Assembly: GCF_030009775.1 (NCBI RefSeq)
Contig: NZ_JASCTH010000017.1
Location: forward strand, 124,001-188,000
Length of the DNA: 64,000 bases
DNA from: Actinoplanes sandaracinus
Lineage (GTDB): Bacteria; Actinomycetota; Actinomycetes; Mycobacteriales; Micromonosporaceae
Reading direction: 5' to 3'
Each line of letters starts with the position of its first letter. The stretch's first letter is position 1. Shown one piece after another: positions 41,449 to 50,098 of this stretch. The notes under the pieces were generated by a model. It searched no databases, was not told the origin of the DNA, and saw only the letters and a list, made by a program, of their open reading frames with translations. The position numbers and the translations under genes are program-made.

Positions 41449-42630
41449 ATGACCGTCCTGCGACCGGCCCGGCTGCGCCTGCCCGACCTGCTCCGGCTCG
41501 GTGGCTCCGGCCTGCGGGCCCGGCCGCTGCGGGCGGTGCTGTCCGCCCTCGGCATCGCGATCGGCATCGCCGCGATGGTGGCCGTGGTCGGCATCTCCAC
41601 GTCCAGCCGCGCCGACCTGGACCGGGCGCTGGCCGCGCTCGGCACCAACATGCTCACGGTGTCTCCGGGAGACACCATGTTCGGGGAGACCGCCACCCTG
41701 CCCGACGAGGCCCTCTCCATGATCAAACGGATCGGGCCGGTCACCGCGGCCACCGCGACCGGCGCCGTGGAGGACACCCCGGTCTACCGCACCGACCGGA
41801 TCCCCGCCGGCGAGACGGGCGGCCTGGCCCTGCTCGCCGCCCACCTCGACCTGCTGCCGACGGTCGGCGCGCGGATGGCCGACGGCTCCTGGCTGAACGC
41901 GGCCACCGCCCGATATCCGGTCGTGGTGCTCGGGGCGGCGGCGGCGCGGCGGCTCGGCGACGTCCCGTCGGTCTATGTCGGCGGGCGCTGGTTCACCGTG
42001 GCGGGCGTCCTGGCGCCCGTGCCCCTGGCCCCGGAACTCGACAACGCCGTGCTCGTCGGCTGGGACGCGGCCGAGGAATATCTCGACTTCGACGGGCACG
42101 CCACCACCGTCTACACCCGGTCGGTGGAATCGCAGGTCGACAACGTCCGTACCGTGCTGGCGCCGACCGCGAACCCGGAGAGCCCAGACGAGGTCCAGGT
42201 CTCCAAACCGTCCGACGCCCTCGCCGCCCAGCGCGCCACCGACGAGACCTTCACCGCGCTGCTGCTCGGCCTCGGCGGCGTCGCCCTGCTGGTCGGCGGC
42301 ATCGGCGTCGCCAACACCATGGTCATCTCGGTGCTGGAACGGCGAGCCGAGATCGGGCTGCGCCGTTCTCTCGGCGCCACCCGGGGCCAGATCCGCACCC
42401 AGTTCGTCGCCGAGTCGCTGCTGCTGTCCCTGCTCGGTGGCGCCGGCGGGGTGCTCGGCGGGTTCGCCGTCACCCTGCTCTACGCCACCACCCAGCAGTG
42501 GCCGACGGTGGTGCCGCCCTGGGCGGTCGCCGGCGGGCTCGGGGCGACCCTGGTCATCGGGGCGGTCGCCGGCCTCTATCCGGCGATTCGGGCGGCGAGG
42601 CTGGCGCCGACGGAGGCGCTCGCCGTCTGA
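41449..42630 (+). CDS. ABC transporter permease, MacB/FtsX-like
   Basis: 393 aa. One N-terminal helix (residues about 28-50), a large outside domain, then three C-terminal helices with the FtsX motif VLERRAEIGLRRSLGATRGQIRTQFVAESLLLS, the MacB family layout. With the lipoprotein, adaptor and ATPase it makes an antimicrobial-peptide or lipid efflux/detoxification system, probably turned on by the divergent two-component system. Confidence 0.93.
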   Translation: MTVLRPARLRLPDLLRLGGSGLRARPLRAVLSALGIAIGIAAMVAVVGISTSSRADLDRALAALGTNMLTVSPGDTMFGETATLPDEALSMIKRIGPVTAATATGAVEDTPVYRTDRIPAGETGGLALLAAHLDLLPTVGARMADGSWLNAATARYPVVVLGAAAARRLGDVPSVYVGGRWFTVAGVLAPVPLAPELDNAVLVGWDAAEEYLDFDGHATTVYTRSVESQVDNVRTVLAPTANPESPDEVQVSKPSDALAAQRATDETFTALLLGLGGVALLVGGIGVANTMVISVLERRAEIGLRRSLGATRGQIRTQFVAESLLLSLLGGAGGVLGGFAVTLLYATTQQWPTVVPPWAVAGGLGATLVIGAVAGLYPAIRAARLAPTEALAV

Positions 42631-42753
42631 GTCCGGTCATGCAGCGCGGGGCGGTGACCGCAAATCATCGCCCCGCGCGTTGATCCGAAGTGGGAGCGTT
42701 CCCGTACTTGTCTCCGCAGGGTTTCGATCGCCATGTGGGAGAGCGCAGGTCCA

Positions 42754-43725
42754 ATGCACCGTAAAACTGTCGTCGTCGCCGGGCTCGCCGTCACCATGAT
42801 GGGTGCCGGGATCACGTTCGCCTCCGCTGCCCAGGCGGCCGTGCCCACCGTCAACTGTCCGCAGGTCGCGGTAACCGTGGCCGTTCCCGCCCAGGCCCAG
42901 GCCGAGGTGGACAACAATCTGAAGCAACTCGACCAGCAGATCAACGAGGCCAACAACCGGATCGCCTCGAGCGTCGGCCAAGGTGGGGCCAACTTCATCC
43001 AGAACGCGATCCTCGGCCCGCTGAAGGACAAACGGTTCGCCACCATCGACCGGATCGAGATCGCGATCTCCCGCAACGCGCCCCGGCCCAACCTCAATGC
43101 CGCGGGCCTGGCGGGATGCACCCTCAACGCCAACGGCGGCGCGCCCGCGGTCACCACACCGGCGGCCGCTCAGCCCGGCAACAACCTCGGCATCCTCACC
43201 GACAGCTGCGACACCAGCCAGCTCCCGGCGCACGACGGTTTCCAGAAGGGCAACCGGTGTGTCTCGACCGAGTTCGGTGAGGTCGGCGCGGCCGCTCAGA
43301 ACCCGGCTCTGCTGATCACCAACGCCCCGCAGCAGGTGAACCGTAACCAGCCCTTCACGCTGCAGGTCAGCACCCGCAACCTGATCCGTGACCGCTTCCT
43401 CGCGGCCGGCCAGGGCGGTTACTACGTGGAGAGCAGCGTCCTCCAGGGCGGCCTGGTCCGCGGTCACTTCCACACCGCGTGCCGGATCCTGGACAACCAG
43501 AACCAGGCCCCGGCCCCCGACCCGGTGCCGGCGTTCTTCGTCGCCACCGAGGACAGCAAGGGCGGCGCCACCCCCGACACGGTCGCCATCCAGGTGGCGG
43601 GACTCGCGCAGTCCGGCACCTTCCAGTGCTCGGCCTGGGCGGGCGACGGCTCCCACCGCATCCCGATGATGGAGCGCGCCAACCAGACGCCCGCCCTCGA
43701 CTCGGTACGGATCACCGTGCGCTAA
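42754..43725 (+). CDS. Secreted protein of unknown function
   Basis: 323 aa from ATG 42754 (MHRKTVVVAGLAVTMMGAG); ATG 42733 would add seven residues. Signal peptide cleaved near AQAA (residue about 29). The mature protein has a helical N-terminal part (EVDNNLKQLDQQINEANNRI), six spaced cysteines that could form three disulfides, and a C-terminal beta-rich region (NQPFTLQVSTRNLIRDRFLAAGQGGYYVES). I do not recognise the family. Lone gene after the efflux operon. Confidence 0.75.
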   Translation: MHRKTVVVAGLAVTMMGAGITFASAAQAAVPTVNCPQVAVTVAVPAQAQAEVDNNLKQLDQQINEANNRIASSVGQGGANFIQNAILGPLKDKRFATIDRIEIAISRNAPRPNLNAAGLAGCTLNANGGAPAVTTPAAAQPGNNLGILTDSCDTSQLPAHDGFQKGNRCVSTEFGEVGAAAQNPALLITNAPQQVNRNQPFTLQVSTRNLIRDRFLAAGQGGYYVESSVLQGGLVRGHFHTACRILDNQNQAPAPDPVPAFFVATEDSKGGATPDTVAIQVAGLAQSGTFQCSAWAGDGSHRIPMMERANQTPALDSVRITVR

Positions 43726-43758
43726 CGCTCGTCGGTGACCCGCTCACGTGGTCGCGGC

Positions 43759-44640
43759 CTATTTGGTCTCGACCGGGCGGGTCACCGACACCGCTCCACC
43801 CATGCACAGCCCCGGCTCCTTGCCGAGCTTCTCCGCGATCTGCAGGCAGCGGGCCACCTGGTCGACACTCGCGTCAGTCCGGGTGATCTCCGCACGCGTC
43901 TTCGCGTTCGCCTTGTCGATCTCCAGGTTGCGCGCTTCGAGAATCTTCTGGCCGTACGCGGAGATCGCCTGCGTCGTCGGCTCGTCGTAGCGCGGCGATT
44001 CGAACGCCACCGACTTCACCACGATCTCGTCGGCCAGCTCTGTGTTGAGCGCGTTGATCAACGTGTCCTTGTACGTCTTGTTGAGGTCCGGCGCCGGCGC
44101 GTCCCCGCTGGTCACATCGACCGAGCCGAGCGGGTCGAAAGACGCGAAGATCGACGTCATGGAACCGTTGATCTGCGGGTTGACCCGCCGCTCCACGAAC
44201 ACCTCGAACCGCGTCTTGTCACCGACCTCCCGGTAGGCCGCCCAGTTCTCCGGCGCCTTCTCCGCTTTCGCCGACCACTCGATCTGCACCGGGATACACG
44301 CCCGCCGCTGCGCCGCGATGGTCACCCACACGCACTGGTCACCGAGGTGCGCATACGTCTGACCGGACGCGTCCCACTCGTCGATGCCCTGCCACGGCGC
44401 GGTCCACTGCAGGCCGGCGCCGGTGGTACGCCCGGTCGGCTTGTTCCAGCTCGTCACGATGCCCACGTTCCGGGTCGGCACCACCGAGATGGACGACGTC
44501 ACGATGAACGCCAGCGACAGGAACAGCCCGATGCCGAACGTGGCCCAGGCCGGTCGGCGGACCTTGTCGGTCTTGCTGATGAGCCCGGTGAGGAGCGCGA
44601 ACAGCGCTACCACGGCGAGAAGAATGCCGAAGACGAACAA
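43759..44640 (-). CDS. SPFH/Band 7 membrane protein
   Basis: About 293 aa. Two hydrophobic helices (about 1-20 and 32-52) lead to a Band 7/prohibitin domain (VVPTRNVGIVTSWNKPTGRTTGAGLQWTAPWQ...) and a helical tail (LEARNLEIDKANAKTRAEI). Such proteins form membrane rings that scaffold proteases or lipid domains. The start is uncertain: the only Shine-Dalgarno-like GGGAG (44652-44656) is five bases from an ATT codon (44646) and 11 from the TTG at 44640. Confidence 0.85.
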   Translation of the reverse strand: MFVFGILLAVVALFALLTGLISKTDKVRRPAWATFGIGLFLSLAFIVTSSISVVPTRNVGIVTSWNKPTGRTTGAGLQWTAPWQGIDEWDASGQTYAHLGDQCVWVTIAAQRRACIPVQIEWSAKAEKAPENWAAYREVGDKTRFEVFVERRVNPQINGSMTSIFASFDPLGSVDVTSGDAPAPDLNKTYKDTLINALNTELADEIVVKSVAFESPRYDEPTTQAISAYGQKILEARNLEIDKANAKTRAEITRTDASVDQVARCLQIAEKLGKEPGLCMGGAVSVTRPVETK

Positions 44641-44916
44641 AGGAATCAGAACTCCCGCTCACGATGAGCCGCACGGGTGCGCGGCCAGGACCCGGTCCGT
44701 CTGATCGCGCGGATCGAGCGGGCCGGGAGTGTTGACGAGATCGCCGGGCGGCGCGAGCGCCTCGCGATAGCGACCAGCGGCGAGAACAGCACACCGAACA
44801 CCGGATCGGCGATCATGGTGTGACGATATGCCAGCGAGGCGAATCCCACGGCATCGACGGCAGATCCCTCCGGCACGGCCGGCGGCGTACGATCCGGACC
44901 GCGAAGGGTGCACCAG

Positions 44917-45828
44917 ATGAGTTCTCTGTCCGCCGCGATGTCCGCGGGCCCGGTCGTGCTGGACGGCGGCCTGGCCACCGAACTCGCCGCGACCGGCCAT
45001 GACCTGTCCGACCACCTGTGGTCGGCACGGTTGCTGCATGATCGGCCGGACGCGATCGTCGACGCGCACCTGGCCTTCCTGCGCGCCGGGGCACAGGTCG
45101 TGATCACCGCGAGCTACCAGGCCACCTTCGAAGGGCTGGCCCAGGCCGGATTCGACGACGAGGCCGCCACCACGCTGATGAGCCGCAGCGTCACACTGGC
45201 CCGGCAGGCGCGGCAGCGGGCAGCGGATGCCGGCGTCGGCGGCCCGCGGTGGATCGCCGCGTCGATCGGGCCGTACGGCGCCATGCTCGCCGACGGCTCC
45301 GAGTACCGCGGGAACTACGGACTCACCGTCGCCGAACTGGTCCGGTTCCACCGCCGGCGGATGCGGGTGCTGGCCGACGCCGGCGCCGACGTGCTGGCGC
45401 TGGAGACCGTTCCGGACGTGGCCGAGGCCGAGGCGATGATCCAGGTGGTCCAGGAGCTGGGAATGCCCGCGTGGCTGTCGTACACGATCGACGGCGACCG
45501 CACCCGGGCCGGCCAGTCGCTCGGCGAAGCGTTCCGGCTCGCCGCGGGCGTGAACGAGGTGATCGCGGTCGGGGTCAACTGCAGCGCGCCGGGCGACGTG
45601 GCGCCGGCGGTCGCCGTCGCGGCCGAGGCCGGCGGAAAGCCGGTGGTCGTCTATCCGAACAGCGGCGAGACCTGGGACGCCGCCGCTCGCACGTGGACCG
45701 GCGAGCCGGGCTGGGGCCGGCAGCCGACGGATTCCTGGATCGGCGCCGGAGCACGGCTGGTCGGAGGATGCTGCCGTGTCACCCCGGCACAGATCGCGGA
45801 CCTGGCCACACAACTACGGGCGACGTAG
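44917..45828 (+). CDS. mmuM: Homocysteine S-methyltransferase
   Basis: 303 aa from ATG 44917, with AAGGG about nine bases upstream. The zinc-binding Cys residues are in VGVNCSAP and GGCCRVTP, and the N-terminus VVLDGGLATELAATG is typical. It makes methionine from homocysteine using S-methylmethionine or SAM as donor. A TIM-barrel cytoplasmic enzyme. No methylmethionine permease is beside it. Confidence 0.93.
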   Translation: MSSLSAAMSAGPVVLDGGLATELAATGHDLSDHLWSARLLHDRPDAIVDAHLAFLRAGAQVVITASYQATFEGLAQAGFDDEAATTLMSRSVTLARQARQRAADAGVGGPRWIAASIGPYGAMLADGSEYRGNYGLTVAELVRFHRRRMRVLADAGADVLALETVPDVAEAEAMIQVVQELGMPAWLSYTIDGDRTRAGQSLGEAFRLAAGVNEVIAVGVNCSAPGDVAPAVAVAAEAGGKPVVVYPNSGETWDAAARTWTGEPGWGRQPTDSWIGAGARLVGGCCRVTPAQIADLATQLRAT

Positions 45829-45960
45829 CCCTCGCCGGCCGGCACAGTGTCCAACCGTGTCCAAGGCCGTACGAGATTTCCGGTACTCGGCCCCCGGCAC
45901 CGGCGATGCTCTCCCGCATCCGGATCGGAAACGATCACGAGAAGCATGTGGGGTGACGCA

Positions 45961-46596
45961 GTGACAGAAGCGGACAGATCCGTGTGGGTCCACGCCGACA
46001 ACAGCATCTACCACCGCAGGCTGCTGGTGCTGGCCCCGTTCATGGTGGTCGGCGCGCTGCTGTTCGGCGTCCGGCTGGCGATCGGGCGGCCCACCAGTGA
46101 GGGGGCCGGCTGGTGGGCGGCGCCGGCGACCCTGATCGGACTCCTGCTGCCGCTGCTGTTCATCGCCGCGCTGCTGATCCTGCGCAGACTCAACGCCTGT
46201 CTCGTCTTGGAGAACGGCACTCTGTACGCGTGCAACGCGCTGCGCCGCTGGGTCCGGATCGCCGATGTCGACGACCTCACCGGCCTGCACCCCGTCGACG
46301 TCGTGGTCAGCAGCGACCAGTCCCGACCGGATCGCATGGTGATCACCCGGAACGGGCAGCGCCCCTACGTCATCGACACCCGGATCTGGCAGCAGGACGA
46401 GATCCGGCTGCTGTGGCGGCGCCTGAAGGTCCCGTGCAGCCGGCCGACCCGCCCGGACTACGCGGAGCTGCGCAAGCTGTTCCCCGGCGTCCGGATGCCC
46501 TGGCTGCATGTGCACCCCGGGCCCGTCATCGCGATGGGCTCGCTCGCCACCGTGGCGTACATCGTCCTCGTGGTGCAGCTCGCCTTCGCTGGCTGA
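45961..46596 (+). CDS. Membrane protein with PH-like domain
   Basis: 211 aa from GTG 45961; ATG 45946 is also possible. Two helices (about 20-40 and 52-73), then a bacterial PH-like region (CLVLENGTLYACNALRRWVRIADVDDLTGLHPVDVVVSS...DTRIWQQDEI), and a last helix at the C-terminus. Such proteins are common in actinobacterial membranes and have no assigned function. Confidence 0.72.
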   Translation: MTEADRSVWVHADNSIYHRRLLVLAPFMVVGALLFGVRLAIGRPTSEGAGWWAAPATLIGLLLPLLFIAALLILRRLNACLVLENGTLYACNALRRWVRIADVDDLTGLHPVDVVVSSDQSRPDRMVITRNGQRPYVIDTRIWQQDEIRLLWRRLKVPCSRPTRPDYAELRKLFPGVRMPWLHVHPGPVIAMGSLATVAYIVLVVQLAFAG

Positions 46597-46629
46597 CCGC
46601 GTCGGCGGCGACCTTGTTACCTTGCACCG

Positions 46630-46818
46630 ATGGCCAGGAGGCGATACGTAGCGAGAGGAGTTCCAGGTGGCTACCGCATCTGGGACAACAGGTCGCGCCG
46701 CTGGTGGGGCGACCTCTACGAACTGTGCCCCGATGAGTTGCTGGAGGAACTGAACGGGCCCGGCGACCAGGCGAGAATCACCAGCCTGCTCCGCCGCTAC
46801 CGCGCACAGAGGCGCTAG
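46630..46818 (+). CDS. Small Arg/Trp-rich hypothetical protein
   Basis: 62 aa: MARRRYVARGVPGGYRIWDNRSRRWWGDLYELCPDELLEELN, then LLRRYRAQRR. The phrase GGYRIWDNRSRRWWG suggests a real small fold. It starts 33 bp after the PH-like gene with no strong ribosome site. The function is unknown. Confidence 0.58.
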   Translation: MARRRYVARGVPGGYRIWDNRSRRWWGDLYELCPDELLEELNGPGDQARITSLLRRYRAQRR

Positions 46819-47305
46819 CGCGCCGCCCGCGCTTGAGAGTCGGAAACTATTCGAGACGCGTACGAAACGTCGCGTGCGATTCCGTGCAGAATGACGTCCT
46901 CGTTGACTGTCACAGATCAGGCCTCCCTACCTCGACTCGGCCGGTCGTTTCCCTATCTGTCACGCCATGACAGCGGAGATAGGGTTACCGCCGCCTCGGC
47001 GATTCGCTGGCCTGTCTCGGTTCTGAGGTCTTTGAGCGCCGGCGGGTTGTAGAAGGTGCGGTGCTGGTGGCCCATGGACTACATCATCGATCATCGCTGA
47101 CGCAGCCAATACCGGCTCATCGGCGGTTGAGGTTGAGCCTTGCTGACGTCTGCTCATCCAAGTGATCGAGGAGTCGCGCGGTCTCCGGCTCCTCGGGGCT
47201 GAGCGATTCCCGTATTTGAACTACGAGTCGATCAACTCACATCGCAAGATCACCCCGAGGCGTCATGCCAGGTTATTTGCGGCGATGTGTTCATCCCCGC
47301 AGAGT
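46819..47305. other. Gene-poor stretch at the probable left border of the element
   Basis: 487 bp without a convincing gene and visibly richer in A/T than its surroundings. It contains a hairpin at 46951-46984 (CCCTAT..CTGTCA/TGACAG..ATAGGG). A 40-codon minus-strand frame (46953-47075) has no ribosome site. I searched this stretch by eye for a copy of the tRNA-Arg 3' end, which would mark the far attachment site, and found none. Confidence 0.5.
46951..46984. repeat. Interrupted inverted repeat
   Basis: Left CCCTATCTGTCA pairs with right TGACAG and ATAGGG, with a five-base bulge. It sits near the inferred left edge of the integrated element; it could be a terminator or an old recombination site. 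Confidence 0.45.
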
Positions 47306-48232
47306 TCATTGGATCTTTGAGGCGATCTCCGTGGCGAGGTCGAGACTCCCGGCGGCGACGAACCGTTGCCTCCGGTCCATCGCCTTTGCCACGTCGGTGA
47401 AGGAGTCGAAGCCATAGTCGAGCGGCACAGGGTTGCCATCCAGGCCGAGCACCGTGCCGCCAGAGGCGTGCAGGATGTAATGCCCTGGTGCGAGGTCCCA
47501 GACGGCGAAGCCCTTGGCGAACTCGATGACGGCTTCGGTCATGCCGGCGGCGACGTGGCAGAGGCTGACAGAGCCGAAATCCACGCCGATCCGGCCTCGG
47601 CTTTTGCCGTCTTCGCCCGGCGTGTCCAGCGCCTCCATGAGGTGGGTTTGCTGGGACAGCGGGAGGAAGCGCTCACCCGGCCGCATCAGGAAGTTGGTGA
47701 CCAGCGACTCCGAGAGCTTCTTCTTCGAGCGTTGCTTCAGCTCAAAGGTCTCTGCGTCCGCGGTGATGACGAAGGCCCGGTCGACACCCTGGTCGTCACG
47801 TGCCCCGACGTAGAGCTGAAGGTGATGGAAGATGTCACCAACCACCGCGATGACGGGTTGAGCCGCCTCCCGGCTGTAGACCATGACGTGGGTGTAGCCG
47901 AGTAGGCCGCGCACGGCCAACTCGCTGGTGTCGAGCGGGTCGACGAGCACGCAGAGATCGGGATCGGGGTTGTCGCCAATCACCTCGGGTTCGGCTTCCT
48001 CGGAGGCGTAGACGAATGAGCCGAGAATGGGCGTCAGGAGTTCGCGATACCGCCCGTGCATCCACAAGTCGTGCTCGGAGAGGAAGTTGTCCTCGTGGCG
48101 GAGGTTTTCGCTCTCGCCTCGCTGGCCAGTCAGCGCCGCCTCGATGAGGCGTGGGCGCAGCTCTAGCATCACGCCGCGAACCGTCTCGGCGATCTTCTGA
48201 GCGAGCGGTGGGATGTCCTTGGTCTGCTCCAT
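47306..48232 (-). CDS. Inositol monophosphatase-superfamily phosphatase
   Basis: 308 aa, ATG start. The metal-site motifs of the FIG/IMPase superfamily are present in modified form: the acidic pair in YASEEAEPEV, DPLDTSELA where the family has DPIDGTxNF, and WDLAPGHYILHASGG where it has WDxAAGxxI. The changed GT to TS hints at a diverged substrate. It lies 20 bp after the HTH-phosphoribosyltransferase gene on the same strand, so the two form an operon within the element. Confidence 0.82.
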   Translation of the reverse strand: MEQTKDIPPLAQKIAETVRGVMLELRPRLIEAALTGQRGESENLRHEDNFLSEHDLWMHGRYRELLTPILGSFVYASEEAEPEVIGDNPDPDLCVLVDPLDTSELAVRGLLGYTHVMVYSREAAQPVIAVVGDIFHHLQLYVGARDDQGVDRAFVITADAETFELKQRSKKKLSESLVTNFLMRPGERFLPLSQQTHLMEALDTPGEDGKSRGRIGVDFGSVSLCHVAAGMTEAVIEFAKGFAVWDLAPGHYILHASGGTVLGLDGNPVPLDYGFDSFTDVAKAMDRRQRFVAAGSLDLATEIASKIQ

Positions 48233-48251
48233 CAGTGCATCTCCAGTCTGG

Positions 48252-49382
48252 TCAGCGCAGCTCTAACGGTGGCTCGATGCCGGGCGGGCTCATGGTCGCG
48301 GCGATGAACACCGCCTCGAAGTTCGCCGCCTGCATGATCTTCGCCCCGGTCAGGTCTTCGAAGCTGTCGACTTCCAAGGAACTGCCCTTGGTCATGGCTC
48401 CGAAAACGGCGAAGTACAACTCCGCGCCCGGATAACGCTGGCGCAGCTCGCGAGCAACGAGGCCGACGACGTCGGCATGCTTCACCTCGAAGTCGCAGAT
48501 CACGATGACGGGCGATTCGACCGACTCGGGGAAGTAGGAGTCCGTGCCGAAGGTGATCTCGTTCTTGGCGCGGTTGCACTTGAGGTAGCCGATCGAGCAC
48601 CGGTTGAACTGCGCGGACGCCAGGAACGTAGCCATGACCAAGCCAGCCTCGTTCACACCGAAGCAGATGTCCGCGTCCAGCCGGCGTCCCAGGCTCTTGA
48701 TCTGCCTCATCAGGCGCTGGATGCCGAAGCCCAAGGTGTTCCAGGTCAGGTCGAGTAGTTGCGCCGGGTTGGGGTTGGGCAGCGAGAAGGCGCAGATGGC
48801 CGGATTCCCGTTGTCGATCGTGGGGACGTGCAGGTTGAAATCCGGGCCGATGATGTTGTCGGCATCCGGCGAGCCGTCGACGACGCCGTTCCGCACCCGG
48901 AGCGAGTCGCTGGTAGCGGGGATCGGTGAACGCTCAAAGGCTGTTTTCAGGGCGAGTTGGTCTTCTACAGGCAGCTTTTCGTAAGCCTCTTGCACTAGGT
49001 CGCCGGGCGAGATGACCTCGTCGGCTGTGCTGTGTGGACCGCGTCCGTACGCGGTGGCCAGAATGAGCAGGCTGGCGAACGAGGGTGGAGAGCCCGCGCC
49101 GGCGGTGCCGCGTGCCCTTGCCCAGCTCTCCCAGGCGTTGATCGTGGTTCCGCCCAGGGTGGTCTGATTCCCCGCCACCTCGTTGTAACGGGCGGCTGCC
49201 TGGTCCTGCGACAGCCCGGCCGCGTAGCGGTACGCCTGGATGCTCGGCAGGTCTTGGTGGCGGTTCATCAACTGGCGAGCCGCCGCATTGACCGAGCCGT
49301 ACTCGAAAAACAGAGCCTTGCCCTGCCGGGCAAGCTCTCGTCCGCGCGCTTGCGGGGACAGGTTCTGTGCGGTGGCGCCCAT
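48252..49382 (-). CDS. HTH regulator fused to a phosphoribosyltransferase-like domain
   Basis: 376 aa, ATG with GGAGAGG six bases upstream. Residues about 40-110 hold an XRE-like helix-turn-helix (LPSIQAYRYAAGLSQDQAAARYNEV). The C-terminal half has a type I phosphoribosyltransferase-like core (GRRLDADICFGVNEAGLVMA; SPVIVICDFEVKHADVVGLVARELRQRYPGAELYFAVF), where the acidic pair before the helix would hold ribose phosphate. This could sense a nucleotide or PRPP. It is divergent from the RiPP-like genes with a 286-bp shared control region and is the likely regulator. Confidence 0.78.
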   Translation of the reverse strand: MGATAQNLSPQARGRELARQGKALFFEYGSVNAAARQLMNRHQDLPSIQAYRYAAGLSQDQAAARYNEVAGNQTTLGGTTINAWESWARARGTAGAGSPPSFASLLILATAYGRGPHSTADEVISPGDLVQEAYEKLPVEDQLALKTAFERSPIPATSDSLRVRNGVVDGSPDADNIIGPDFNLHVPTIDNGNPAICAFSLPNPNPAQLLDLTWNTLGFGIQRLMRQIKSLGRRLDADICFGVNEAGLVMATFLASAQFNRCSIGYLKCNRAKNEITFGTDSYFPESVESPVIVICDFEVKHADVVGLVARELRQRYPGAELYFAVFGAMTKGSSLEVDSFEDLTGAKIMQAANFEAVFIAATMSPPGIEPPLELR

Positions 49383-49436
49383 GCTGGCCTCTCCATCGCC
49401 GAATGCGCGTCTGGAAGTTCACCGGTCGTGACCGCC

Positions 49437-49465
49437 ACGCTACTGTTGCCCACCTCAATGGGCAA
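49437..49465 (-). promoter_or_regulatory. Promoter and candidate auto-operator of the HTH-PRT gene
   Basis: On the minus strand TTGCCC (49465-49460) is followed after 17 bases by TAGCGT (49442-49437). A perfect inverted repeat TTGCCCA-6-TGGGCAA (49446-49465) covers the -35 and spacer, as expected for an XRE autoregulatory site. The 5' leader would be about 48 bases. Confidence 0.55.
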
Positions 49466-49668
49466 TCCGCGTCGACCGGCCGTGAACTCGCAGGTCAGTG
49501 CCACCCATAGATCCGATGGCGTTCGGACTGTCACGAAGGTGTGCCGGAGCGCCGCTCAGTGCGACTGTTTCTCCACGTTGACCTTCGGGTTGGCGCACCA
49601 GGAGCCCCGCTCGCCGTCCCAGCGGAAGAAGCGAAGGCGGCGAGCGGTCATCAACCGAAGGGGGAGGC

Positions 49669-50031
49669 ATGTCGGAGCCGGCGACGCTGCACGTCCCCTC
49701 ACGACCGTATTGGAACTGTGCGGCATCGGGATGCGGCCAGCCGTGGCCTTGCTCGACGGAGCGAGCGGATTTGCTGCGAACGTTCAGGCATGCGCGCTTG
49801 ACGCTGCGGATGTACCTGGCCGCGCACATGCAGCAGGCGATCGACGATGCCGTTCGCCATCCGATGGACGTCGACATCGACTTCTGGTCGCGGTTCATGG
49901 GATGGGTTCCGGTGAGCATGCGTCCCCCACCCACCGGATCGACGGGCCAGCAACCCGTCCATGAAGTAGCGCAGGACGGCGAGACGCCCGTCACGAGTAC
50001 GTGCCGCGTGATGGGAGCCGGGCGGGCGTGA
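49669..50031 (+). CDS. Small Cys/Trp protein of the PWPC type
   Basis: 120 aa, ATG just after GGGGGAGG. The N-terminal block PSRPYWNCAASGCGQPWPCSTERADLL, with three cysteines, then a helix (LTLRMYLAAHMQQAIDDAVRH) and FWSRFMGW, is a recurring small actinobacterial protein found beside XRE/DUF397-type regulators, sometimes loosely labelled flavin reductase. The Cys residues could bind zinc. First gene of the plus-strand set in the element; 67 bp separate it from the radical SAM gene. The last 35 residues look disordered. Confidence 0.65.
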   Translation: MSEPATLHVPSRPYWNCAASGCGQPWPCSTERADLLRTFRHARLTLRMYLAAHMQQAIDDAVRHPMDVDIDFWSRFMGWVPVSMRPPPTGSTGQQPVHEVAQDGETPVTSTCRVMGAGRA

Positions 50032-50098
50032 CAGGTTCCCGTGCTGGTCATGCCCGCTCAGCGCACCCCTGACGTCAGTTCCCCGGATAGGAGAGGCG

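Noticed and set aside
46953..47075. 40-codon minus-strand frame (MGHQHRTFYNPPALKDLRTE...)
   Set aside because: The peptide looks plausible, but there is no ribosome site, no family match I can recognise, and a hairpin overlaps its end.
46819..47305. Left attachment-site copy of the tRNA-Arg 3' end
   Set aside because: No stretch matching the tRNA T-arm or acceptor sequence could be found by eye, so the left border is not defined.
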